A stretch of 21,412 bases of DNA from Gonium pectorale (taxonomy: Eukaryota; Chlorophyta; Chlorophyceae; Chlamydomonadales; Volvocaceae). Below the pieces are notes generated by a model, which worked only from the letters and a program-made list of their open reading frames with translations, searched no databases and was not told where the DNA came from. The stretch spans positions 104,583 to 125,994 of the forward strand of contig LSYV01000058.1 of the NCBI GenBank assembly GCA_001584585.1, written 5' to 3'. Positions 1 to 9,600 of this stretch are shown piece after piece. A program made the translations under genes and the position numbers. Positions within the stretch are counted from its first letter, which is position 1. Every line of letters starts with the position of its first letter.

Positions 1-91
1 GTCCGCCCCGCCCCGCCCGCCGTACGTCGTCGTTACGGTTACGTTAGTTAGGTTAGGGGAGGGGGGGGCAGGGTAAGGCTTGCAGTCGCAC

Positions 92-1467
92 CTGCAGGTT
101 GGCCCACTTGGCCTCCTCGAAGGACACGTCCCCGACCAGGTCGTTGCCGCCGCCGCGGACGTGCCCGTAGCAGCTGAGCAGCCAAGAGGGCTTCTCGCTC
201 TGCATATCGGTGCGCACCGCCTCATCGGGCGTCTCGGTGGCCGGCCGCTGGGGCCCCCCACGGCCGCCTCCGCCGCCTCCGAAGCCGCCGCCGCCCCCGC
301 CGCCGCCGCCGCCAAAGCCGCCGCCGCCGCGTTGCTGTCCTCCCCCGCCATCCCAGCTGCGACGGGCGCGGGGCAGCAGGACAGCCAGGTTAGGCGCTGC
401 CCCCGCAGACACTGAGCCGCCGAGCGAGTCGGGCGCAGCGCTCGCAAAAACAATAAGAATACAAATGATATGAAAGTCTCGCTACCGCAAACATCAAACG
501 GATGGACGTGTAGGGAGCGTGAGCTCACGCTGACGACGGTAGCATCGTAATATGCCCTTCAAGTACGGTACTGTGGTGGTGTGGCGCCGGCAACGTCCCA
601 CGGATGCGACTTGCCACATGCGGCAGCCCGGCAGTGCCACACTACCGGCAGGGTAGCAAGGTGGGCGGTCGTCCGCTCACAATTTTCGGTGACTTCCAAC
701 CGTCTTTGACCCCACATTGAACCCATTCGCGGGTGCGGTTAGCACAGAAATCCGCTCACTTACCCGCCTCCCTGGTTGCCGTTGTTCTGTAGCGCCCCGA
801 AGCGGTTGCCTGAGGGCACTCAACAGCGGCAAGCCACAGGGCGAGGGCTCGAGCCCGCCGACGACACACTTCAGAGGCATCGCAGCTGCCCCCGCCTGTC
901 GCAGTCGCTTTGCCCACGCCCTTACGCGTGCCCCAACCATCAGCCCACGCATCGGCACTGGCACGGCACTGGCCCCTTCCCCGCAGCCAAGGGATCAGCC
1001 ATCATCCCGTGCTAGCAGTCATGTCACCCACACAGCATGCCGCGATCCCCAGCATCACGGGAGCTGCTTATGCAGGGAGAACCACAGGGTATTCGGTCGG
1101 CGCCAGCTCCTCACCTTGCCCTGACCAGCCGCCTCGGCCACCACCACCGCCGCCCTGCGACGCCGCAACGTGCAGCGCGGCAGGTATCTCAGGGGTCGCG
1201 TCTGAAGGGCTCATGCCATACGCAACACAAAGAGCGCTGTGCTCACAGCAGCAGGGGTCTGACCCTGTGTGGGGTTCGTACCTGGTTACCCCATCCACCG
1301 CCGCCCCCGCCCCCGCCACCGCCTCTCCCGCCACCGCCACCGCCACCGCCGCCCCAGCGGCCGCCACCACCGCCCCAGCCGCCTGCGCGCGCCACTCTGA
1401 CGTCAGAAACTGCTCCGGCGGTTTCTCCAGGGGCTTCAGGACAACCAGCCTTACCTCGATTAGACAT
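92..1467 (-). CDS. Glycine-rich Nup42-like nucleoporin, 5' part, five exons, partial
   Basis: I read five exons on the minus strand: 1467-1455, 1382-1282, 1154-1115, 809-764 and 356-92. Donors are GTAAGG, GTACGA, GTGAGG, GTAAGT and GTGCGA, every acceptor is CAG, and intron phases 1, 0, 1, 2, 0 all fit, giving 155 residues. The protein starts MSNRG. Residues 5-51 are almost all Gly with a few Trp and Arg, then comes NRFGALQN (53-60), then a second Gly block. Residues 117-155 (DMQSEKPSWLLSCYGH, then GDVSFEEAKW) resemble the C-terminal block of Nup42/NUPL2-type proteins and plant CCCH proteins: aromatic-rich 'W-x-L-S-x-Y' followed by 'D-I/V-S-x-E-E'. In that family the block helps anchor an mRNA-export factor at the pore. 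No CCCH finger is seen N-terminally, unlike human NUPL2. The last intron leaves the window at the left edge. An RGG-type RNA-binding protein such as GAR1 is the main alternative, judged less likely because of the C-terminal block. The exon chain is firmer than the function. Confidence 0.55.
245..345. repeat. GCC/GGC trinucleotide-rich tract coding poly-Gly
   Basis: Near-perfect runs of GCC on the plus strand read as Gly codons on the minus strand, inside exon 5 of the Nup42-like gene. Such tracts expand and contract easily, so length differences between strains are likely. Confidence 0.8.
1282..1382 (-). repeat. Glycine-codon microsatellite-like exon 2
   Basis: This whole 101-nt exon is GGN repeats broken only by a few Trp, Arg, Asn and Gln codons. 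It lies between a CAG acceptor and a GTACGA donor and keeps the frame between exon 1 (phase 1) and exon 3 (phase 0). Confidence 0.65.
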
Positions 1468-1770
1468 GGCTCAAGCTAAGTCTTTTTGTTGATCTGCCCT
1501 GACATGTAAATACCTATAGTTGTTTCGATAATGGCTCTCGTGCATGAGCGGCAAAGGCTTGCATGGGGCTGGGTGCAACTTAATTCAGCTGATATGCTAA
1601 TATGGAACACACCAGCGGGCGTGGCGAAGTAGATACTAGAGGTAAAACCTCCATATGACGCTGGTCGCGCGCGAACCGTACGGATTCGGTTGGATTCAGC
1701 GACAGCTGGTGAAGGGTGACCCGCCATCCGCCTGCGTGCAAGAACTAAGGGTATGCCCCCGCCTCCTCCG

Positions 1771-1784
1771 CCCCCCCCCCCCCC
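1771..1784. repeat. C14 homopolymer
   Basis: Fourteen consecutive C in intergenic DNA, next to a short CCTCCTCCG run. It is a likely site of length variation or sequencing error. The poly-Pro frame across it is not treated as a gene. Confidence 0.9.
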
Positions 1785-2129
1785 TCCAAAGCGCCCTACG
1801 CTGGTCCGCGGGGTTGTGCAACAGTATACTCAGCCCAGCGACCCTGCCACATCGGGTTCTGCTGTACGGCGGACTTCCTCTTTCTGTGCAGATTTCTCTT
1901 TTTTTGTGCACTCGCTGCGCACCACCAGAACTGACTGGGGCGGCTGGCGACATGGAGACGGAGAACCAATGAGGATCTTGTTACAAGAGGAGAAGGCAAG
2001 CAACCAGCTAAGCGGGCAGCAAAAGAGCAAGTGGCGCCGGCCTGCTTCCACGCGCGGACGCGCCCCACCTGGGCAACCGACCCAACGCGGCTTTGCCGCT
2101 GCACCAGGCCAACCCCGCAGGCGCTGCGC

Positions 2130-2486
2130 GGCTCCAAACCGCAGCGCGACAGTGGCAAGGACGCAACTGCGCCCATGGGACAACGGGCGCTTGCAACTGA
2201 TCAGCTGAAAACCCCAACAGCTATCCAGCCGACCTCTCGACGTACCGTATCACGCCGTACCCAACCGTACCAATACGCTTACGACCGGAGCGCCCTGATG
2301 CCCTTGATGAACCTGTAGCCCTGTTTCCCGGCTCTGCACGAGGTAGGGCACGAGCCTCGGCCCTCGGGAGCTTGACAAGGTGGAAGGGAATACAGGGAAA
2401 TCACTCGGCCTGCAAGCGATGCAGCTCGGCTCGGCTCCAAGCCACAGCGTGAGAGTGGCAAGGGCGCAAGGACGTTGACCCATGGG
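2130..2486. repeat. Imperfect direct repeat pair (about 50 bp)
   Basis: Copy A lies at 2130-2179 and copy B at 2433-2486. Both run GGCTCCAA, then a CAGCG box, then AGTGGCAAGG, then CCCATGGG, with small substitutions and a short insertion in copy B. They are about 250 bp apart and in the same orientation. This could be the remnant of an element or a local duplication. Confidence 0.55.
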
Positions 2487-3663
2487 CGCGGTTGCGTCCA
2501 AACGGCGACTCAACAGCTTGAGTCAGCAAGGCAGAGAGAGCAAAACGGCAAAGAGGCAGAGCGCACCGTGCAAAGCTCCAGGGCAGAGACTGGACTGCCG
2601 CACAGAGCATTGCTGATCGTGTCCTTCACGCCCCGCTTCGTGCAGGCGTAGGGTAATGAAGATACGGAAACGGGTCGCGTCGCGTGGGGGTCATGCGCGG
2701 GCATTGACTCCGCTCGTCCGCTGAAAGTAGCGCTCAGGTCTGGGCGCGTGTACGATTCGGTGTGTACTGCAGCTGCATCTTCATCCGCATACGATGAAGT
2801 ACCGGTATGCCGGTAGGGTGAGAAATCTGAGAATGGAAAGGTGCGAGAAAAAGGGAGTCCAATCGATGACCTCCCAAGTTGTGCAGAGCGCTCGGAGCAA
2901 GCTCAGGCAAAGTCTACACCACGTAGGGCGTACTTGGCCTCTTGAAAGTGGCCCGTGTCTGCCTGTGTCTGCCACACAAAAAAGGACCAGAAACGGGGAA
3001 GGCAACACAAGTACCCTGCCCTGTACGCCCGGTGTTAATGGTCTTGATTGCGGGCACCAGCATAGCGGTAGCGCTCTTCCGCTTCAGTGGCCATCCTGAC
3101 CCACAGCAGGTTCAAGAGCATTCACGCCTCTCACCCCACCAGCATATCAGCGATATAAATAAACCAGTGCCGGCAATGTGCAATGTAGCACAATGTGCTC
3201 CGCCTGTTCACTTAGCGCATGTCGACCCACGGGCAAGGCTGCCCACAACACACGCTTCGCGCACATAACGACATTGCGTGCAGTGAAGGGGTCATTAGTA
3301 CAAGACGTGGGCGTAACAATGAAGGAATGGCCGCAGAAGACGCCCTTTCGAGGCCGAGTCAAGGGAACTGCAGCCGCGCCGCCCAAGCCATGCTAGTTCC
3401 ACTGGGCCCGCAGGCATCCCCACACCTACGCCTGACCACCACCTTCCACAAGCCACATTGAGCATGCCGCGCTCCGTAAGCGGGAGGAGGCCCGGCCTGC
3501 ATGCTCCCAGCGCCGCCTATGGTACATGATCATCGTTGCCGCGCCACGAGGCCGCAACAACATCCCAGCACGCCCAACACACCCCACCGACATGCCCTGA
3601 CATATCTGTCAAGGTGTCATTCGCGGCACAGCTGCTACCGGACAGAAAGAACAACCCGCCTGC

Positions 3664-6600
3664 TCAGCTCCTCGCCGGCGTCGCCGCCGCCACCGGCACG
3701 TCGCTGCCGTCGGGCGTGCGACCCTCGGACAGCTGCTCCATTGCAGCCTACAGAGGGTGGGCAGGTTGGCAACCCGTTTCGAGGTCCCGCCTCTCTAGCG
3801 ATCTACCATACCGGGGCTGGGTGGCGACCATTGCAATGGCCAATGGGGCAAAAAACAACAAGCAGCTACCCACAGCCCACGGCGGCACGGTCACCGACCC
3901 GCGGGTCGCGGCCAGGCACATCCACGCAGTGGCCCTCGCCTCGCCTTGTACGGAGAAGGCCCGCGGCCTCCGCACGCACCTGGATGCACATGAGCACGTA
4001 CTCGTGCAGGATGTCGAGCGCCTCGCCGAAGTTGCCGTACTTGACCGTGATGACGGGAAGGCCCTGGCGGAAGACACGCACCAAGCGCGGCGGGGGTGCG
4101 GGCGCGTCAGGCCTGCCTGGGCCCATGTAGATAACCCGCGCGGCGGCGGTGCGGGCGCGGCAGCGCACGCGTCAGGCCTGCCTGGGTCCGTGTAGATACC
4201 CCGCGCTGGCACCACCGGTCCACAGCCCGGACAGGTACCAGAGCCGAGCAACGCACCGCGGCGGCGACGCGCATGTAGCCCCCCGCATGTAGACCCCCCA
4301 TGGGGTCCGACTTTTGTTTTAGGGACCGACCACAGGTCCACGGCCGCCCGGACAGGGACCGGGGCCGAAAGCGCGTGTGCGCGCGGGGGGCCCCCCACGG
4401 TGCGGCGATCACACACGGGGCTCTTCCAGTACAACGCTCAGCGCGGCAGGGTAGCTGCTGACGGCACCCAACACCATGGCCATGCCGGTCGCGTGTCACC
4501 GTACCTGGGTCTCAAAGCTGCACAGGTACTGCTGGATGACCTGCGACCGGCGGAGCACCTCCCCGGGCTCCGGCCCCTCGCCGCCCGCCGCTGCGCTCGC
4601 CCCGCCGGCGGCCCCGGCGTCGCCCGCGGCCCACACCCCGCCTGCGCCCCCATGCACCGCCGTGTTGTCCTCCAGCGCCAGCCGGTGGTCCGCCTGCGTT
4701 ACCACAAAAAAGGCGCACGGCCGTTGATCAGCCGGCCGTACGATGTTTGACAGGCGCCACCCATGAAGGCATGATGGCAGGAGTCGAGCCGACTGGGGTC
4801 GATCGGCAGGCGGCCCTTCAGGGAGCCGCCTGCGACCCGGCCGCAGGCAGGCCCGGGAGCCGCTCGCTCACCTCGCTCATCCGAAGCACCACCGGTACGA
4901 AGAGGGGCGGCAGCACGGGCCCACTGGGGCCGACGCAGCACGCGCCGGCGCCGGCGCCGGGAGCGACGTTGCCCGAGGGGCTGCTCGCCGGAGCCGCTGA
5001 CGCCGCGGCCGAGCCCTCACCGACACCGGGCGCAGGCACACCATGTCCCGGAGACGCACACGCCTCGTCCGGAGGCCCTTGCGACGACTGTCCTTCCCTG
5101 AGCGCCGCCAAGCCCGCCGCCACCGCTGCCTCGGCAGCCGCCGGCCGCGCCGTCTCATCCCGCAACGCGCCCTCATCCTCGTGCTCGCCCGGGTCGATTC
5201 GTTTGCGTGTGCGCTGCTCTGACAGGTGCGCGGCGGCGCTGAAGGCCCGCGTCAGCGGCGGCCCGCCGACGGCGCCGCCGGCGCTGACCGGCGCCGCGGA
5301 GGCCAGCCGGCCGGTCAGGCCCGGGGAGGCGCTGCCGCTCAGCGCGTCGCCGCCAAAGCTGCTCCGTGCGGGCATACCGCGCAGCGGCCGCGGCGAGGGG
5401 CTGAAGCGGGAGCAGTGCGCGGCGCTGCCCATGCGGAGGATGCCCGCTAGGCTGCGGGCAGCAGGGAGAGGGGCATAACAGGATGGCAAGGCGTCCTTAG
5501 TAGGGAGGCCAGATGCCGCGGGGGAGGGGCAGCGGTGCGCGGGGACGCGGGTGAGGCCGGGGCTGGGGCGCGGGGGCGTGTGGGCATGGGGGCGTGTGGG
5601 CGCGGGGGCGTTCGGGCATGTGGGCGTGTGGGCGACGCGCCCCTGTCGAACGCGATGACGGCATGGAAGAGGCGGATGCGGCTGTGCATTGTCCGCTTGA
5701 TGCCCTGACCCTTGGGCGGACCCGCGCTTGCTCCGCCCTGCTTCGTGCTCTCTCGCGCCCCCTCCCCGTGCCGCCTGCCGGCTGCGGCTCACCTGGTCTT
5801 GACCAAGTGGAGGTCCAGCGTGGTCCAGCTGCCCAGCCGCGAGAACGAGGCCGAGGACGATGCCTGGATCGGCGGCGCGGGGCCCGCACACGACTGGCCG
5901 GGGACCAACAGCCGCGCGTTCTGGTTGCGCGTCCGGTCCAGGAGGCGCGCCGCCGCTGAGACCGGGCCGCCGGGCGGGCTGTCCCCAACACCTTCTGCCG
6001 CCGCAGCGGCCGCGACCGCCACCGCCGCAGCGGCCGCAGCGCCGTCCGAAGGAGGCGCCGGCGCCAGGCGGCCTGCGCCGCGCCGGCCGTCGCTTGGGTC
6101 CATTGCGGCATTGCCGCTGGCGGTTGCGGCCCGTGCCGCAGCCTCGGCGGCACGGGCGGCGAGGCCACAGCCTGCGTCGCGCTGCCTGTAACCTTGCTCC
6201 CCAGCACCTTCCTCCTCCTGCCTCGCCATGGCGGGGTGGGATTGGGACCGCCGGAAAGGTGCCAGGGCTGCGTCCCGCGACGGCGTCGGCGCGGCGGCGG
6301 AGCTGATGGGCTGCGCCAACGGCGAGCCGCCGCCGCCGCCGCTGTCGCCGCCGTCGGTGTCGGCGTCGCCGTAATTGTCAACGTCTGAGACACCGGCGTC
6401 GTGGCCGCCGCCCCCCGCGACCGATGTCCGGGCGCTGCTGCCGCCATGCGGTGAGGCACCCCACCTGGCACTCGGTCGCAACGGGTCCAAGCAGGGAAGG
6501 TTTAGCAAACGACCGCAGTGTGCATGAGGGTAACAACGAACGGATATCTAGCGGCAACCTCACAGAAGCACCGCAACGGGAAAGAATCTGAACATGAATA

Positions 6601-9600
6601 CGAGTATACGACCACCGCTGGTTCCAGTCACACAGGCCTGGAGCTGGGTCCTACAACAACACCATCACTTTCGCGCTTACGCTCGTCGTCTGCGTCTTTC
6701 CATTTCAACACAGGCCTGGCGTGGTGAGCTGCATGTGCGTTGCCCAGCGCGTGTGCACCGCAAAGGTCGACTTCAATGCGGCACTACACAAGCTAACGCC
6801 GTCGCAACACCGTCGCCGCGGAGCTCACCGGCGCAGATCCGGGCTGTCCATCTGCGACGGCGTCTCCCCTCCGTCCGCTACCGCGGGTGAGCTAGGCGAG
6901 TCGCCAGCCCGCCGGCGGCATTCGCCTCCTGCGGTGCTGGCTGCCCCTGCCCGGGGCGTGCTGCCCTCCGTGGCAAGCTCCGATGGCGCGTCGGGGCGTT
7001 GCGGAGTGCGAGGCGTCTCGGATGAGGGGAACGTCCCGCGAGCGGCAGCACCGCCCGCCGGGCCCGCCCCGCTGCGAGCAGCTAGCTCCTCGGGCGCCGG
7101 CGAGGGCACCGGCGGGGAGGCGGAGGCTGCGTCCTCCCCGCCAGCAGCCCGGGGTTCCCTTGCAGGCAGGCTCGGAGTGCTTGCCGCCGCCTTCGGCGGC
7201 AAGCCGTGTCGCCCTGGAGGTCCGTCGCCGGCCTCGGCCCCCCCCGGGACGGCCGCTACCCCTGAAGCAGTGGCGGAGGCAACGCCAACGGAACCCGCAC
7301 CCGCTTCGCCCTCGCGGCCGTCGCCCGAGCAGCCGCTGCCACCTGCTGCTGCTGCTGGCAACCCTCCGTGACCTCCCGTGGCCTCCTCGCCCCCCTGTGG
7401 TTCCTCCAGCTCCTCCGCGAGCTCCTCCGCGGTCGGCCCCAGATGGCCCCAGGACACGTGCTTCTGCAGCTGCGGCCGCGGCCGCTGTGGCCCCAACTCG
7501 CTCGACTCTGTAAGCACACGAGAACCATGGGCATGCCCCGTGCTGCGCCCGGGCGCTGCTGGCACGCACAGCCGCTGCGGCTCGGCCCCCTCCCTACCGC
7601 CGGAAGGCGGCCCCGTGGGAAACGCGGGCACGGCTGGCGGGCACCAATCGTCTTCCAGGGCGCCCGGCGCGTCAGCGGCAACGGTGACGCCGTCGGTTGG
7701 CATGTCCTGGGTGTCGACTGGCGACAGGGCCCCCATGACCCGTGGGTCGGCCTCGGCCGCGCTCCCCGAGCCAAAGGGCGCCACCTGCACCTGGGGTGGT
7801 GGCGAGCGCGGCTCCCCCGGCTGGCTGCTCCCTGGGGTCGGGGGCACCGGCTCCAGCGGCAGCAGCACTATGCCGAGGTCCTGGGTAGCGCGCAAAGGGC
7901 CAAACCAAGGCAACTGAGCGCGCGTGAAGGGCCCAGTTGGACAATGACGACGTGCAAAGGGCCTGGGAGAGAGGACACACGGGCACTCGTGGGGAGGAGG
8001 GTCGGGTCAGGGAGGACGAATCTCCACTGTCAAGAAGGGGCGCACAGTAGCCGCCCTGCTGATCAAGCAACGGCACGCCTGCCCGACACCAGCACCCAGG
8101 CAACAAGAGGGGAGCTAACAGCGCATCGGACAGCGGAGCAGCCGCACGGCCATGGCCGATGCCTCGCTCCCGCAGTACGGGTGCGTGGGCGGATTCACGG
8201 CCCATGCAGTTCAGTAGTGAACTAGTGCCTGGTAAACCCCCTCGCTCGACGCCCCTAAATGACAAACCTAGAGCTGCTGAACTTGAACATCGCGAGCTGC
8301 GTTTCAGGCACCCACTATCACATGCAACAGGCGCATTGTACGTGCCCGCACCTGAAGCTCCACCAGCAGCTGCCCCGGGTCCAGGTGCACTCCCTCCACG
8401 ATCAGCGGCTTGCCGTCATTGAGCGCCTGCAGGCCGGGGGACGAGAAACTGCGACACATCACGGCGCTGCATCCGGGGACCGTTTGCCGGTGCCAGGGCG
8501 CCGCGGGCAGCGCACCGGGAGATGCAGTCCGGCAGCCGAGTGGTGTGACAGGGGCCCGCGGTCCCGACACGCCACCTCCGTCACAGACCGTGCCCACGCG
8601 AGGCAGTAGGCAGTGACACTGTGACACAGTCTTGTAACCCCACCCCCGTCACAGATCGTGCCCACGCCTAGCGAGGCAATAGGCGGTGCCACGGAGCCGT
8701 GTTGCGTGCGGACAAGGGCGGCACGTGGGATATCACAGCACGGCGCGCCCTATTGCACGTGCCTTGCTGAAGTCTCCGTCAAGCGCCCGCCGGACGACGC
8801 CGCACTCGCTCCGGAACTCCTCAAGCAGCCACGAGTCCAGCGCTGCGCCCTGGGCCTCGCCCTGGCTCTGGTTGCTTCGTCTCGCCGCATCCTCGGTGCC
8901 TTCGCCCCGGCCGTTCTGCGCGTCGGTCCGCCCGCCGTCAGATGCCCCGCCTCCGCCGCAGCAGGCGGAACCGGCACTTCCGGCGCCGCCGGCGTTGGGG
9001 CCGCTAGCGGGAGCTGCGGGCGCGGTGTCGGCGGTGACGGACAGCGTGCGGGCCTTCGAAAGCGGCCCAGTGCCGTCGGTCGCACGGAGCCCATGCCGTG
9101 GCGCAGCGGCCTGCGGCGCTTCTGCGGCGCGACCCGCTGCCCCGCTGCTGCCTGCCTCCTCCGCCACGCCTTGCGGGTCACCGCCGCTGCCGGTGTCGCG
9201 CCCGGCACCCGCCGCTCCTGTGGACGGCCCGAACCTGCGTGCCCAGGGCGGCTGCGGCGGCAGCGCCCCTGATGGGTTTCGCCGCAGCAGCTGCGAAGAG
9301 GGCGGGCGGGTGGGCGAGACCAGATGGCAGTGGCGGTGCGAGCGCCTGTCCAGGCCGAGGTGCGGGCAGTGCTGGGAGCCCGGCGATGTCCCATGCAAGG
9401 GCCGCTCCGCCGCGCAGTCAATACAAGTTCCCACCACTACACCGTCAAAATCTAGGGGGCAGTTTGTCAGTTGTACCAAGATTCTTCATCTCGCCAAGCC
9501 CATCCCCGCCCACGTCCCGCCCGCGAGACGCGTGCCCAACCCGTCTGTCACCTGTAGAAGCTGTAGCAGCAAGAGTGTCAGGATCAGCGTGGTTCCCGCG

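Larger units (their letters stand above)
1468..3663. other. Intergenic region without a supportable gene
   Basis: This stretch separates the start of the Nup42-like gene from the stop of the kinase-like gene, both on the minus strand. Its open frames are short, have no recognisable domain and do not link into a phase-consistent exon chain. It holds a C14 run at 1771-1784 and an imperfect direct repeat (2130-2179 and 2433-2486). The right part should include the 3' UTR of the kinase-like gene, but the first minus-strand TGTAA I find is as far away as 1981-1985. An old repeat element or an ncRNA cannot be excluded. Confidence 0.5.

Noticed and set aside
20..60. Telomere-like GGTTACG/GGTTAGGGG motifs
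   Set aside because: The units are irregular and few, do not form a tandem array, and lie inside an intron of the Nup42-like gene.
210..473. Plus-strand poly-Pro frame
   Set aside because: It is the antisense shadow of the Gly-rich exon 5, which has matching splice phases and a family-like C-terminal motif on the minus strand.
1037..1492. Plus-strand Pro-rich frame of 151 codons
   Set aside because: It is antisense to exons 1-3 of the same Gly-rich gene; the proline run comes from the GGN repeat.
1753..2208. Plus-strand frame beginning with poly-Pro
   Set aside because: The start is a C14 homopolymer and the rest has no motif, splice partner or composition bias of its own.
4747..5478. Plus-strand 243-codon frame
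   Set aside because: It is antisense to exon 10 of the kinase-like gene (FVPVVLRMSE block) and is open only because of high GC.
6721..7371. Plus-strand 216-codon frame
   Set aside because: It is antisense to the low-complexity exon 8; there is no domain and no phase-consistent neighbour.
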